Below are positions 24,251-33,268 of a stretch of 64,000 nt of DNA, in pieces. Below the pieces are notes generated by a model. That model did no database searches, was not told where the DNA came from, and saw only the letters and a list, made by a program, of their open reading frames with translations. This DNA comes from Streptomyces sp. H27-H1 (GTDB lineage Bacteria; Actinomycetota; Actinomycetes; Streptomycetales; Streptomycetaceae): NCBI RefSeq assembly GCF_026627445.1, contig NZ_JAPNLJ010000019.1, positions 1-64,000 on the forward strand. The letters are read 5' to 3'. The translations under genes and the position numbers were made by a program. Position 1 is the stretch's first letter, and each line of letters starts with the position of its first letter.

Positions 24251-26713
24251 CTAGACCGCGCCGGGTTCGACGGACGACCATCCCTTGGCGGTCGGGGTGA
24301 AGACCACCCCGCCCACCACCAGGAAGCCGGCCGGGCCGTCCGTCCCGGGGCGGACGCCTCCCGGGACGGTGAACCGGCCGGTCTGCTTGCGGGAGGCCAG
24401 GTCGATCACCACGCCCGAGGTCCGGCACCGGACGTACGCCAGCCCGCCCGTCACCACCACCGCGTTCGCCGCCTCCGGGCGCTCCGGGTCGGCGCACTCC
24501 TGCGCCAGCGGAACCCGCCACCGGGCGCCGCCGGACTCCTGGTTGAGCTCCATGAAGCCCGGCTCGCCCCCCGCCGCGGTCGCCATCAGGTACACCCTCT
24601 CCCCGGCCGCGGCCGGACCGGACAGGGTCGTGCCGGCGTACGGGAGGTCCGTGGTGCGCTGCCGCGCCGGCTCGCCGAGCAGGACGCCCGCCCCGTTCTC
24701 CTTGCTGCACAGGAAGAAGGTCGCCACACCGTCTCTCCGGGCCAGCGTCAGTCCGCGGGTCTCGCACGTCCCGGGCATCGCGAACCGGGTGCCGTCCTGG
24801 GGAGTTCCGAACGGCAGCTTCTTGCCCGTGGCCCCGTCGAGAGCGGTCACGAAGGTCTGGAACCCCATGTCGGCGTTCTGGGTCCGCCCTTGTACGTACA
24901 CCCGGTCCCCGTCCACGCGCAGCGCTGGGAAGCCGTCCTCGGACCCGGACACCGCCTGCTGCCACAGGACCTTCCCGTACCGGGTCTCCAGCGCGGTGAC
25001 CGTGCCGGACGCGCTCACCGCGAACACCCGGCTGCCGTCCGCGTCCAGCACCGGCCGCCGCAGCTTCTCCTTGGTGGGGAACTCCCACCGGCGGGTGCCC
25101 TCGACGAGGTCCAGCGCGGTGAAACCCTTGCTGCCGAGCACGATCACCGTCTGGGTTCCGGCGACCGCTCCCGGGGCCACCATCGGCGCCTGCCCGTCCA
25201 CCACGTCTGGGAGCAGCTGCTCCCACAGCGTCTCCCCGGTCGCCGCGTCGTACCGGCTGAGCCCGTCGCCCGGGACGCTCTTGTCGGCGCGGGGCGAGGT
25301 ACACACGAGGGAGGAGGCCGCGTACGCGCAGGTCCCCATGTCCCTCACGCCGTCCCAGGCGCGCCATCCGGCGGGGCGCCGGTCAGGCGAGTCCGCGTAG
25401 GCGCGGCTGCCGGCCGGACTGCCGCCGTCGGTGGCCACGTACGGGGCGAGGGTCCCGTTGACCGCCGGCCGGGAGGGTGGCTTCGCGGCGCCGTCGGCGG
25501 TCCCTGAGGGGCCGGTGGACGACTGGGAGGTCCGAGGGGACTTCACGTCGTCCGAAGGCGCGCCGTCGGGCTGGAAGAGCCGCAGGTAGACCCCGCCGCC
25601 GGCCAGCAGCGAAGCCGCGAGCGCCCCGGCGAGGAGGGTGCGCAGCCGAGGCCGCCGAGGCCGCCGGGTCGTCGCCACGCCCGAGGCCGGGCCGGTCGGC
25701 GGCCCGGACGGCCGGGTGAGCGGCCCGGCGGCCTCGGCCCCCTCCGGGGACGTGGCAGGCGATTCTGCCGGGCTGCCGTCGCCGTCGGTGTCGGTGTCGG
25801 CAGCCCGATCCGCTTCTGCGCCGGCCGGCGATCCGGTCCCGCCCCCGGCGGCGCTACGAGCCTTCCCGCCCAGGTCCCCGCCCTCGCGGAGCGGGGCATC
25901 CCAGTCGGCCGCCGGGATCTCCGCCAGCGCGGCCAGCAGCTCGTCCGGCCCCGGCCGGGAGGCCGCCTCCTTGGCCAGGCACGCCCCGACCACGACCCGT
26001 AGCGAATCGGCCAGCTTCGCGATGTCCGGCGCCTCCGACACCACGCGGTAGGCCGTCATGTAGTGCGACTCCGCGTCGAAGGGCCCCCGCCCGGTCGCCG
26101 CGAACACCAGCACCGACCCCAGCGAGAACACATCGGACGAAGCCCGCACCCGTGCCGGAGCCGACAGCTGCTCCGGCGACATGTACGGCGGCGTCCCCAG
26201 GATCTGCCCCGTCGAGGTCAGCGTCTGCTGCCCCGCCGCACGCGAGATCCCGAAGTCGATGACCCGAGGCCCGTCGTCCGACAGCATGACGTTGTCCGGC
26301 TTCAGATCACGGTGGATCACCCCGGTGGTGTGCAGCTCGCGCAGTGCTTCCACCAGTCCCAGCGCGAGCACGCGCAGCGGACTGCCGCGCAGCGGCCCCT
26401 CCGCCTTCACTCGCGCGCCCAGAGTCCGTCCCGGCACCAGCTGGGTGGCCATCCAGGGGCGCTCCGCGTCCGGGTCGGCATCCACCACCGCGGCGGTGAA
26501 GGCCCCGCTCACCCGCCGGGCGGCCGCCACCTCCTGCCGGAACCGCGTCCGGAACTCCGGGTCGTCGGCGAACTGCTGGTGCACCAGCTTCACCGCGACG
26601 AGCCGCCCGGAAGCGGCCCGTCCCGAGTACACGGTCCCCATCCCGCCGGAACCCAGGCGGGAGATCAGGACATACCCGCCGATCGCCCGCGGATCCCCGT
26701 CCCGCAGTGTCAT
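24251..26713 (-). CDS. Transmembrane Ser/Thr protein kinase with PQQ-type beta-propeller
   Basis: An 820-residue Hanks-type kinase. The catalytic domain spans about 13-265, with glycine loop GSGGMG, VAVKLV lysine, HRDLKPDN catalytic loop, DFG and the SPEQ activation-loop end, so it should be active. A Pro/Ala/Ser linker leads to one membrane helix (about 355-378). The extracellular part (about 430-820) is a PQQ-like beta-propeller with repeated W-x-F/V-P blades such as GTRRWEFPTKEK and GKVLWQQAV. The sensor therefore lies outside and the kinase inside. ATG 26713 starts at TLRDGDPRAIGGY; upstream in-frame sequence is not kinase-like. It is monocistronic and divergent from the Imm50 pair. Confidence 0.9.
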   Translation of the reverse strand: MTLRDGDPRAIGGYVLISRLGSGGMGTVYSGRAASGRLVAVKLVHQQFADDPEFRTRFRQEVAAARRVSGAFTAAVVDADPDAERPWMATQLVPGRTLGARVKAEGPLRGSPLRVLALGLVEALRELHTTGVIHRDLKPDNVMLSDDGPRVIDFGISRAAGQQTLTSTGQILGTPPYMSPEQLSAPARVRASSDVFSLGSVLVFAATGRGPFDAESHYMTAYRVVSEAPDIAKLADSLRVVVGACLAKEAASRPGPDELLAALAEIPAADWDAPLREGGDLGGKARSAAGGGTGSPAGAEADRAADTDTDGDGSPAESPATSPEGAEAAGPLTRPSGPPTGPASGVATTRRPRRPRLRTLLAGALAASLLAGGGVYLRLFQPDGAPSDDVKSPRTSQSSTGPSGTADGAAKPPSRPAVNGTLAPYVATDGGSPAGSRAYADSPDRRPAGWRAWDGVRDMGTCAYAASSLVCTSPRADKSVPGDGLSRYDAATGETLWEQLLPDVVDGQAPMVAPGAVAGTQTVIVLGSKGFTALDLVEGTRRWEFPTKEKLRRPVLDADGSRVFAVSASGTVTALETRYGKVLWQQAVSGSEDGFPALRVDGDRVYVQGRTQNADMGFQTFVTALDGATGKKLPFGTPQDGTRFAMPGTCETRGLTLARRDGVATFFLCSKENGAGVLLGEPARQRTTDLPYAGTTLSGPAAAGERVYLMATAAGGEPGFMELNQESGGARWRVPLAQECADPERPEAANAVVVTGGLAYVRCRTSGVVIDLASRKQTGRFTVPGGVRPGTDGPAGFLVVGGVVFTPTAKGWSSVEPGAV

Positions 26714-26928
26714 GTCCCGCCCCGCCCAACCTTGTACGTTCGTCGGCGGCACCCTATCCCGGACCCGCGCCCCTGTAGGGCGGTGGCGCCCCCGGGCCAC
26801 CCGGCCGGCCGGACGGCAAGGCGCTCTGGTAGACCGAGGAGCGATACGAACTGCCGGACGGGGACGCCTCGTCCTCCCCGACCACCGGTTCGGCCGCCAG
26901 AAGCCGGGCACGGAGGAGCGCCACCACT

Positions 26929-27423
26929 ATGACCTGGAACGATTTCCTCGTGAACGCGGACGTCTTCGCCCCGTACTACGACGAACTCCCACCGCTGACG
27001 ACCGTGCGGCTCCGCTCCGTCCACCTGGACGGCTGGGCCTCTGCCGTGACGCTCCGCCTCGACCTGCCCGCCTTCCCGGACCGGTGGGACGCGGGGTCCG
27101 GAGACACGATGCAGTGCCAGCTCCAGTTCTCCCACGTCGAGGACTTCGTGATGAACGGGTGGCGCCCGCCGGTGACGGCGCGCATCGAGCTGACCGCGCT
27201 CGCCGCCCCGCCGGAGCACCGGATCTCGGTGCGGGTGACGGCGGACGGGGCCGAAGTGGCCTTCACGGCGAACACCTCCGTGGTCGCCGGGCGGCTCGGA
27301 GTCTTCACCCGGGGCGCGGACGGCGAGGACGGCGGGCCGCGCGGCCTCACGCGCCGGCTCGAGCGCAGGCTCTACCCGGAGCTGCCGCCCACCCACGTCA
27401 ACACCTTCTACGAGCGGGTCTGA
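26929..27423 (+). CDS. Imm50-like immunity protein, first of a tandem pair
   Basis: A 164-residue cytoplasmic protein resembling the Imm50 family of polymorphic-toxin immunity proteins. The opening (MTWNDFLVNADVFAPYY, then PPLTTVRLRSVHLDG), the LRLDLPAFP strand and the HVEDFVMNGW motif fit that family; the charged C-terminal extension is extra. ATG follows GGAGGAG. No cognate toxin is adjacent, so it may protect against toxins of competing strains. The next gene starts 10 bases later and encodes a related protein. Confidence 0.55.
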   Translation: MTWNDFLVNADVFAPYYDELPPLTTVRLRSVHLDGWASAVTLRLDLPAFPDRWDAGSGDTMQCQLQFSHVEDFVMNGWRPPVTARIELTALAAPPEHRISVRVTADGAEVAFTANTSVVAGRLGVFTRGADGEDGGPRGLTRRLERRLYPELPPTHVNTFYERV

Positions 27424-27432
27424 GAGTCCGAG

Positions 27433-27834
27433 ATGAGCCTGAGCCTTCCCCCCTGGCCACCCCTGGCGGCCCTGTACGACACGCCGCCGGAGCTCTCCGG
27501 CTGCCCGCTGTACTACGTACAGGTGGACGAGCGCGACACCTCGGTCACCCTCGGCTTCGAAACCGGCCGGCTGCCCGACCACCCGCAGCCGGACTGGAAG
27601 GAGGGCACGTACAACACCCTGCGCTTCTTCGTCGTGTTCAGCGGTGTGGACGAACTGCGCATGACGGGGATCGCCGCCGAACACCCGGAAGGCCACGACC
27701 GCACGGCGACCGTCAGCGAAACCCCGGCGGGCCGCCAACGGCTGTCGGTGACCAGCCCGACCCGCTCGATCTCCTTCACCGCGAAGACCTCCCGGATCAC
27801 CCACGTCCGCGTCTACTTGCAGGGCTCGCTCTGA
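27433..27834 (+). CDS. Imm50-like immunity protein, second of a tandem pair
   Basis: A 133-residue protein with the same plan as its upstream neighbour: PPLAALYDTPPELSGCPLYYVQVDE, then TLGFETGRLPDHP, then the VFSGVDELRMTGI strand and a final SISFTAKTSRI strand. Low identity but matching motif order suggests an old duplication or separate acquisition. Spacing of 10 bases indicates one operon. Function as an orphan immunity protein is inferred. Confidence 0.5.
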   Translation: MSLSLPPWPPLAALYDTPPELSGCPLYYVQVDERDTSVTLGFETGRLPDHPQPDWKEGTYNTLRFFVVFSGVDELRMTGIAAEHPEGHDRTATVSETPAGRQRLSVTSPTRSISFTAKTSRITHVRVYLQGSL

Positions 27835-27934
27835 CGGGGGCCCCTGACCGAGGCGTTCCACCGACGCCACACCCGGGCGGAGGGCGGCGCTCCTCGACCG
27901 GATCGTGTCGGAAGCCCGCCTGGGCCCGGGCGGA

Positions 27935-28726
27935 TCAGACCCTTGTGTGCTGCTGGAGAGTGGCTGCCAGGAGATGGGAGTCGAGCAGGGAGACGTCTGC
28001 GGTCCTGTCCGCCCGTGCGTAGCCGGCCAGCATCCGTTTGGTCAGGACGAGTGCCTCGGGCGAGCGTCGGACCAGCGGCCTGGTCCAGGAATCGATCACC
28101 TTGTCCAGCTGGTCCAGCGGGGCGGTCCGGTGGAGCAGACCGATCCGGTGGGCCGTGTCGGCGTCGAAGACGTCGCAGGTCAGCATGAGCTCGCGAATCC
28201 TGGAGGCGCCGACCTCGGAGACCAGGCGTCCCATCGCCCCGCCCCATGCCGGCGGCAGCCCGATGCCGACCTCCGGCATGCGAAAGCGGCTGGTGTCCGC
28301 GCCGGCGCGCAGATCGCAGAAGGCGGCGAGGGCGAGACCCGCGCCGATGACCCGCCCGTGCAACCGGGCGATGGTGACCGCGTGCGTGTTCTCCAGGGCC
28401 TGGCACAGGCGGTGCGCCTTGTCGGCGATGCGCCTCAGGCCCACTCCGGAGGGATCTGCGGCCAGCGCCTCCTGGTACTCGCCCCGGTCGGCACCCAGGC
28501 AGAAGTCCGTCCCCAGTGAGGACAGCGTCAGGATCCGGACGTCGGGTCTCTCGTGGAGGTCGTCGAGAAGGGTGATGAGGTCGTCGAGGACGGCGGTGTC
28601 CAACGTGTCCTCCTGCCCCCAGGGGTTGAGGCGGACATGAAGTACGGGGCCGTCCTGCTCGGCATGGATCGCCTTGGGAGCGGTCCGGGTGTGCACGGGG
28701 GCGGGGGCGGGGGTCGAATCGGTCAT
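27935..28726 (-). CDS. Enoyl-CoA hydratase/isomerase family protein
   Basis: A 263-residue crotonase-fold protein. The CoA-binding/oxyanion segment GRVIGAGLALAAFCDLRAG and the active-site strip FRMPEVGIGLPPAWGG are visible. LGTDFCLGAD near residue 75 supplies the first oxyanion loop. Not all catalytic acids of true hydratases are obvious, so another crotonase activity is possible. It overlaps the upstream P450 gene (ATGA) and is the last gene of the conservon transcript. Its presence suggests that the P450s act on a fatty-acid-like or acyl-CoA substrate, though this is inference. Confidence 0.8.
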   Translation of the reverse strand: MTDSTPAPAPVHTRTAPKAIHAEQDGPVLHVRLNPWGQEDTLDTAVLDDLITLLDDLHERPDVRILTLSSLGTDFCLGADRGEYQEALAADPSGVGLRRIADKAHRLCQALENTHAVTIARLHGRVIGAGLALAAFCDLRAGADTSRFRMPEVGIGLPPAWGGAMGRLVSEVGASRIRELMLTCDVFDADTAHRIGLLHRTAPLDQLDKVIDSWTRPLVRRSPEALVLTKRMLAGYARADRTADVSLLDSHLLAATLQQHTRV

Positions 28727-29970
28727 GCGAGTGCTACGTCCAGGTTCAGCAGGCGGCGGAACGCCACACGGGGCGCCATCGACGGGGGGCGTACGAGGGT
28801 GAGGCGGGGACTGCGCCGGATCAGCCGGTGGAGAAGGGTCTGGGCTTCGAGGCGGGCCAGCGGCGCGCCGAGGCAGTAGTGGATGCCGCCGCTGAACGCG
28901 AGGTGGCCGGGCGCGCGTGCGGGGTCGAACCGGTCCGGCTCGCTGTGCCTGGCCGGGTCCCGGTGCGCCGCTCCGACCATGAGGTGGACCATCTCGTCGC
29001 GGCGGATCTCCATGCCTCCCAGCACGGAGTCCTGCGAGGCGACCCGGCTGATCACGTGGGTGGGCGGGTCGTAGCGGAGCGTCTCCTCCACGAAGCCGGG
29101 TACGAGGTCCGGGTTGTCGGCGATCATGTCCCAGCGTTCCGGGCTTTCGACGAGCCGGAGCGTCATCGTCGAGAGGAGGGTCGCGGTGGTTTCCAGGGCG
29201 GCCAGCAGGACGAACAACACCAGGAAGTAGACGGCTTCGTCGGCCTTGTCCCGGTCGGGCTCGAGCGCGTCCCACGTCTCGATCCACCGGGTGATGGGGT
29301 CATCGCCGGGGTGGGCGCGCCGGTCGCGCACCAGGTCCATGAAATAGGAGCGGAGTTCGGCCGTGGCGGCGTCGGACAATGCCAGTTGGCTGGCCGACGG
29401 CAGCAGTTCCTGGGTGAAGACCTGATCGTGCGTCAACTGCCGGAGCCTGGGCCAGTCGGCCTGCGGCAGCCCGAGCCAGCCACCTATGGTGGCCACCGGC
29501 AGCTCCTCGCAGACAAGTTCCTGGAAGTCCGCCTCGCCGGTGCGTATTCGCTCCGTGAAGGCGTCGAGCAGCTGATCGGTGGTCCGGTTCACATCGCGGC
29601 CGATGCGCTCCATGGTGGCCCGGTCGAACGTGCCCGCCGCCCGCCGCACCTTGGTGTGGTCAGGGGGGTTGAGCGCGGCGAGCGTGTTGCTCATCTCGCG
29701 CGACGAGGGCGCGTTCCAGCGGGTCCCGGGCCCTTGGCGCTCCCGCCATTCCCTGTCGGGCTCCAGCCATTGACGGCTGCGCAGAACCTGGTCGCAGGCA
29801 GCGAAGCCCGTCACGACGGAGCCGCCCCATGGCGCGGGCAACACCTCTCCGCGTGAGAGGAGTTCTGCGTATATCGGGAAGGGGTCGGCCTGCCCTCTGG
29901 CCGTCCGCAGACGGGAGAAGAGGGAGGCGGACGCCCGGCGGTCGTACGTCGGAGTTGTGGCGACGCTCAT
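28723..29970 (-). CDS. Cytochrome P450, second of the conservon
   Basis: A 415-residue soluble bacterial P450. All landmarks are present: I-helix AALETTATLL, K-helix EETLR (ExxR), and the haem loop FSGGIHYCLGAPLAR with the Cys ligand. ATG 29970 follows AAAGGGG; upstream in-frame residues are not P450-like. It is the more orthodox of the two P450s here. Its position next to a CYP157-like enzyme mirrors the known CYP154/CYP157 pairing in Streptomyces conservons. The substrate is unknown, and electron partners are not nearby. Confidence 0.9.
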   Translation of the reverse strand: MSVATTPTYDRRASASLFSRLRTARGQADPFPIYAELLSRGEVLPAPWGGSVVTGFAACDQVLRSRQWLEPDREWRERQGPGTRWNAPSSREMSNTLAALNPPDHTKVRRAAGTFDRATMERIGRDVNRTTDQLLDAFTERIRTGEADFQELVCEELPVATIGGWLGLPQADWPRLRQLTHDQVFTQELLPSASQLALSDAATAELRSYFMDLVRDRRAHPGDDPITRWIETWDALEPDRDKADEAVYFLVLFVLLAALETTATLLSTMTLRLVESPERWDMIADNPDLVPGFVEETLRYDPPTHVISRVASQDSVLGGMEIRRDEMVHLMVGAAHRDPARHSEPDRFDPARAPGHLAFSGGIHYCLGAPLARLEAQTLLHRLIRRSPRLTLVRPPSMAPRVAFRRLLNLDVALA

Positions 29971-30083
29971 GATGGCTGCCCCTTTCTGAGAACCAGCCGC
30001 CATGCATACCCGCATGATCGTTAAAGCATCCATTACCACTGAGTACTCAGGGAGTTACCAGAATCACACTTTCCCCATTTGCC

Positions 30084-31463
30084 TCACTCGCCCCTGGTCC
30101 ATGCCAGGAAGCGGCTGAACAGGCCACCGCCCTTGGGCTGTGACGGGACACCGGCGTTCGTGCGTGAGGGTCCGGCGTGGGAGGGCGAGGTGGCGGCCGT
30201 CTGTTGCTGGGCCTGGCCGGCGTTGGATCCGGCCGACTCGGCGCCCTGGGGAACGGCCCTCGGGGTGAAGCGGATAGGGAGGGTGACCAGCGTGCGGCTC
30301 CACGGGCTCGGCGCCCAGGTGAGGGCCTTGAACGGCACGCGCATCTCGACGTCGGGAAGCTGGTTGAGCAGCGTCTCGACGGCAGTCACGGCCATCATGA
30401 AGGCCGGGTCCTTGGCCGGGCAGGCGTGCGGGCCCGCTCCGAAGGCCAAGTGGGCTTTGGCGCTGAGCTGTTCGCGGTGCTCGGTCAGCTTCGGGTCGGT
30501 GTTGGCCGCGGCGAACGAGATCAGCACCGGGTCGTTGGCCCGGATCACCCTGCCGCCGAGCTCGAAGTCATGAGTCGGGTAGTGCGCGGCGTAGTTGGCG
30601 ATCGGCGCGTAGTTCCAGAGGGTCTGGGAGACCGCGTCCTCGACCGGGAGGCCGACCTGCCAGTCCTCTCCGAGGTACAGGGCGCTACTGGTACCGATGG
30701 CCGCGGCCAGCGGCGCGGTGCCACCGGAGAGCAGGGTGACCAGCTGGTGCAGCACCTCTTCGTCGGTGAGCTGGGCCGGATGCTCCATCAGACGTGTCGT
30801 CAGGTCGGCTGTCGGACGCCGCCGCTTGAGGGCGATCAGCTCGGTGAGCGCTCCGCCGAGCACCTCGTCGGCCCCGGGGGTGCCCTCGAAGATGCCGCTG
30901 ATCCCGGCGATCACCCGGTCGCCGATCTCGGGCGGGCAGCCGAACAGATCACTGAAGACCAGCAGGGGCAGCGGCTGGGCGTACTCGGCCATCAGCTCGG
31001 CCCGGCCGCGGATGTCGGTACTGAACTGGCTGATCAGGTAGTTGGCGGACTGTTGCGTCTGCCTGATGAGCTGGTGCTCGTTGACCGTGGCGAGACTGTC
31101 CGTAACGGCCCTGCGCAGTCGGGCATGTGCCGCACCGTCGCTGAAGAGCGCGTTGGGTCGGTAACCCATCATGGGCAGTGCCGGGCTGTCGGCCGGGACG
31201 CGCCCTTCGCTGAGGGCGTTCCAGCGGCGGGAGTCGCGGACGAAGGAGGCGGGGTTCTGCAGGACGTACAGGGCGGCGTCGTAGCTGGTGACGAGCTCGG
31301 CCTGGACGTCGGGGGCGATGTCCACGGGCGCACTGAGGCCGAAGGAACGCAGCTGTGCGTAGTGGCTGTCGGGGTCGGCTCCGAAGGCGGGGCCGTACAT
31401 CTGGACGTTCCCGTGCGCGGGGCAGCCGGGGGGTATCTCCTGCGATTCACGTGGCTGTTGCAT
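30084..31463 (-). CDS. CYP157-type cytochrome P450 lacking ExxR
   Basis: A 459-residue P450-like protein encoded 10 bases after cvnD. The haem loop FGAGPHACPAKD keeps the Cys ligand. The K-helix motif is SQTLW where ExxR is expected, the hallmark described for the CYP157 family of S. coelicolor. The I-helix (LLSGGTAPLAAAIG) also lacks the usual acid-Thr pair. A disordered Ser/Pro/Gln-rich tail of about 50 residues ends in a basic stretch. CYP157 proteins are standard parts of conservons, where they may sense or signal rather than catalyse. Confidence 0.85.
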   Translation of the reverse strand: MQQPRESQEIPPGCPAHGNVQMYGPAFGADPDSHYAQLRSFGLSAPVDIAPDVQAELVTSYDAALYVLQNPASFVRDSRRWNALSEGRVPADSPALPMMGYRPNALFSDGAAHARLRRAVTDSLATVNEHQLIRQTQQSANYLISQFSTDIRGRAELMAEYAQPLPLLVFSDLFGCPPEIGDRVIAGISGIFEGTPGADEVLGGALTELIALKRRRPTADLTTRLMEHPAQLTDEEVLHQLVTLLSGGTAPLAAAIGTSSALYLGEDWQVGLPVEDAVSQTLWNYAPIANYAAHYPTHDFELGGRVIRANDPVLISFAAANTDPKLTEHREQLSAKAHLAFGAGPHACPAKDPAFMMAVTAVETLLNQLPDVEMRVPFKALTWAPSPWSRTLVTLPIRFTPRAVPQGAESAGSNAGQAQQQTAATSPSHAGPSRTNAGVPSQPKGGGLFSRFLAWTRGE

Positions 31464-31473
31464 TCCTGCGCTC

Positions 31474-32034
31474 CTAGCCGAGTTGGGACATGAGGTGTGT
31501 CACGAGGGTGATCAGGGCCTGCGCCGAGGAGTTCTCGTCCCGTACGTCGCACTCCACGACGGGGGTCTCGGCGGTGAGGTTCAGGGCCTCGCGCACCTCG
31601 TCGAGCGGGTAGTGCGTGGTGCCCTCGAAGTGGTTCACGGCAATGGCGTACGTCAGGCCGAAGCGTTCGACGAGGTCCAGTACGGGGAAGGACTCGTGCA
31701 GCCGCTCCGGGTCGACCAGGACCAGCGCGCCCAGCGCACCCCGGGAGAGCTCCTCCCACATCTCCTTGAACCGCTCCTGGCCGGGCGTTCCGAAGAGGTA
31801 GAGCACCAGCGTGTCGCTGAGGGTGAGCCGGCCGAAGTCCATGGCGACCGTGGTGGTCTTCTTGTCGGGTGTGCCCGACAGGTCATCGAAGCCCACGCTG
31901 GCCTCGGTGATCTCCTCCTCGGTCCGGAGGGGCTCGATCTCGGAGAGACTGCCGATGCAGGTGGTCTTGCCGACCCCGAAGTGCCCCACTATGAGGATCT
32001 TCACCGCGTGGGAGACATCTGGATCCAGGTACAC
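31474..32034 (-). CDS. cvnD: Conservon GTPase CvnD
   Basis: A 186-residue Ras-like small GTPase of the MglA/CvnD type. It has the P-loop GHFGVGKTTCIG (near 17), switch II FGTPGQERF, and NHFEG at the base-recognition position where Ras has NKxD. In conservons this G protein works with the CvnA sensor and the CvnB Roadblock protein at the membrane. The start is GTG 32034, three bases after the cvnC stop. The downstream P450 begins 10 bases on, so all lie in one operon. Confidence 0.92.
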   Translation of the reverse strand: MYLDPDVSHAVKILIVGHFGVGKTTCIGSLSEIEPLRTEEEITEASVGFDDLSGTPDKKTTTVAMDFGRLTLSDTLVLYLFGTPGQERFKEMWEELSRGALGALVLVDPERLHESFPVLDLVERFGLTYAIAVNHFEGTTHYPLDEVREALNLTAETPVVECDVRDENSSAQALITLVTHLMSQLG

Positions 32035-32037
32035 GCG

Positions 32038-32433
32038 TTAAGCTCCGAATCGATTCTTCAGGCCCTCGAGCACGGCGCTGACCAGTTCTCTGTCGACACG
32101 TTCGGCGCGCGGTATCGGTGACCTCGCCAGGATGAGGCTGTCCTCCTCCAACTGCGCCAGCAGGATGCGGACGATGCCCAGGGGCAGGTGCGTGTGCCCT
32201 GCGACCTCGGCCACGGACAGGAAGCCGTTCGCGACCAGGTCCATGACCTGTCCCGCTTCCGGCGACAGCGTGCGGGCCGCGACCTGCCCGTTCTCCGCCG
32301 CCGCTGCCGTCACGAGCGTCGTGTGCTCGTACTCGTGGTCCGGGGGCAGCGCTCGTCCGTTCGTGATCACGAAGAGCGGGACTAATGGAGACGTCAGTTC
32401 CAGCTCTTCATCCTGTTCGGGCCCGTCAGACAT
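32038..32433 (-). CDS. cvnC: Conservon DUF742 protein CvnC
   Basis: A 131-residue DUF742 protein with the winged-helix-like core (EAGQVMDLVANGFLSVAEVAGHTHLPLGIVRILLAQLEE) and final LKNRFG typical of CvnC. It probably bridges the sensor and the GTPase. It overlaps the end of cvnB by eight bases. Codon 17 (plus-strand 32383-32385, in TSPLVPL) is TTA, making the protein a likely bldA-dependent step in the conservon. Confidence 0.9.
   Translation of the reverse strand: MSDGPEQDEELELTSPLVPLFVITNGRALPPDHEYEHTTLVTAAAAENGQVAARTLSPEAGQVMDLVANGFLSVAEVAGHTHLPLGIVRILLAQLEEDSLILARSPIPRAERVDRELVSAVLEGLKNRFGA
32383..32385 (-). other. Rare TTA codon in cvnC
   Basis: Leucine 17 of CvnC is encoded by TTA (TAA on the plus strand, in frame with the start at 32433). 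It should need the bldA tRNA. Confidence 0.75.
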
Positions 32434-33268
32434 GGCTCGTCCCCTTCCCCGGTGTCGCCGCCAAGGTCAGTCTCGGAACCACCTCGTGCAGACGCGTGGT
32501 GAATTCCTCTATGTCGCAGTCGTGTTCGGCGGCAGCGGCCAGGAAGGCATCGGGGCCGGCCGCCATCAGGAAGATCCAGCCGTGCTGGAACTCGATGACC
32601 GTCTGACGCCACTGCGCGTCCTCGACGACCCCCGCGAACTGGGAGGTGACCCGGCTGTAGGCGTGGATGCCCGTCATGGCCGCGGAGATCGTGTCCGCCA
32701 GGTCGCGGCTCATCCCGTTGGTCGCCCCGCGGGGAAGGCCGTCCGAGCCCAGCAGCACCGCGTGGCGGGCACCCTTGACCTCGGACATCACCTGGTCGAG
32801 CTCGCCGAGGACGAATCCCGCGTCACCGTACCTCTGCTGCCGGGGGGCGCTCCCGCGCGCAACTCCGGCGTCCTCCGCGCTCACCCTCGGAGGCGAAGTG
32901 AGGTTGTTGCCCAGTCGGGCGACCAGACGGTGCATGCGGAAGGAGATCTGCTGCATGTCCACATCGGGCGCGGCCGCGGCGGCGAGGTAGGAACCCTGAC
33001 CTGCCCCGATCAGGAAGCTCCAGCCGTGCGAGAACTCGATGATGGTCTGGTTCCACTGCCGGTCCTCCTCCGGCCCGGCGAAGTGCGCCGTCGCCCGGCT
33101 GAGCGACTGCATGCCGGCCATGGCGGCGGAAATGGTGCGCACATCCTTCTCGGCCAGGCCTTCCGTCGCGCCGCGAGGAAGGCCGTCCGCGGACAGCAGG
33201 ACGGCGTGCCGTGCGCGGGGCACGTTGTGCACGATGTCCTCGAGCATCCACGACAGGTCTGCGGTCAT
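32426..33268 (-). CDS. cvnB: Double Roadblock/LC7 protein (CvnB position)
   Basis: A 280-residue protein holding two Roadblock/LC7 domains in tandem, about 1-128 and 150-278. Each has the series LxWMLEDIV or LGELDQVMSEV, then RHAVLLxxDGLPRGAT, then a TISAAMxG helix, then a W(N/R)QT(I/V)IEF strand and HGWxFLxxAG. A short linker joins them. CvnB is usually one domain of about 140 residues that regulates the GTPase as a dimer; a covalent dimer would fix the stoichiometry. The gene begins in the cvnA stop (ATGA). Confidence 0.85.
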   Translation of the reverse strand: MTADLSWMLEDIVHNVPRARHAVLLSADGLPRGATEGLAEKDVRTISAAMAGMQSLSRATAHFAGPEEDRQWNQTIIEFSHGWSFLIGAGQGSYLAAAAAPDVDMQQISFRMHRLVARLGNNLTSPPRVSAEDAGVARGSAPRQQRYGDAGFVLGELDQVMSEVKGARHAVLLGSDGLPRGATNGMSRDLADTISAAMTGIHAYSRVTSQFAGVVEDAQWRQTVIEFQHGWIFLMAAGPDAFLAAAAEHDCDIEEFTTRLHEVVPRLTLAATPGKGTSHV

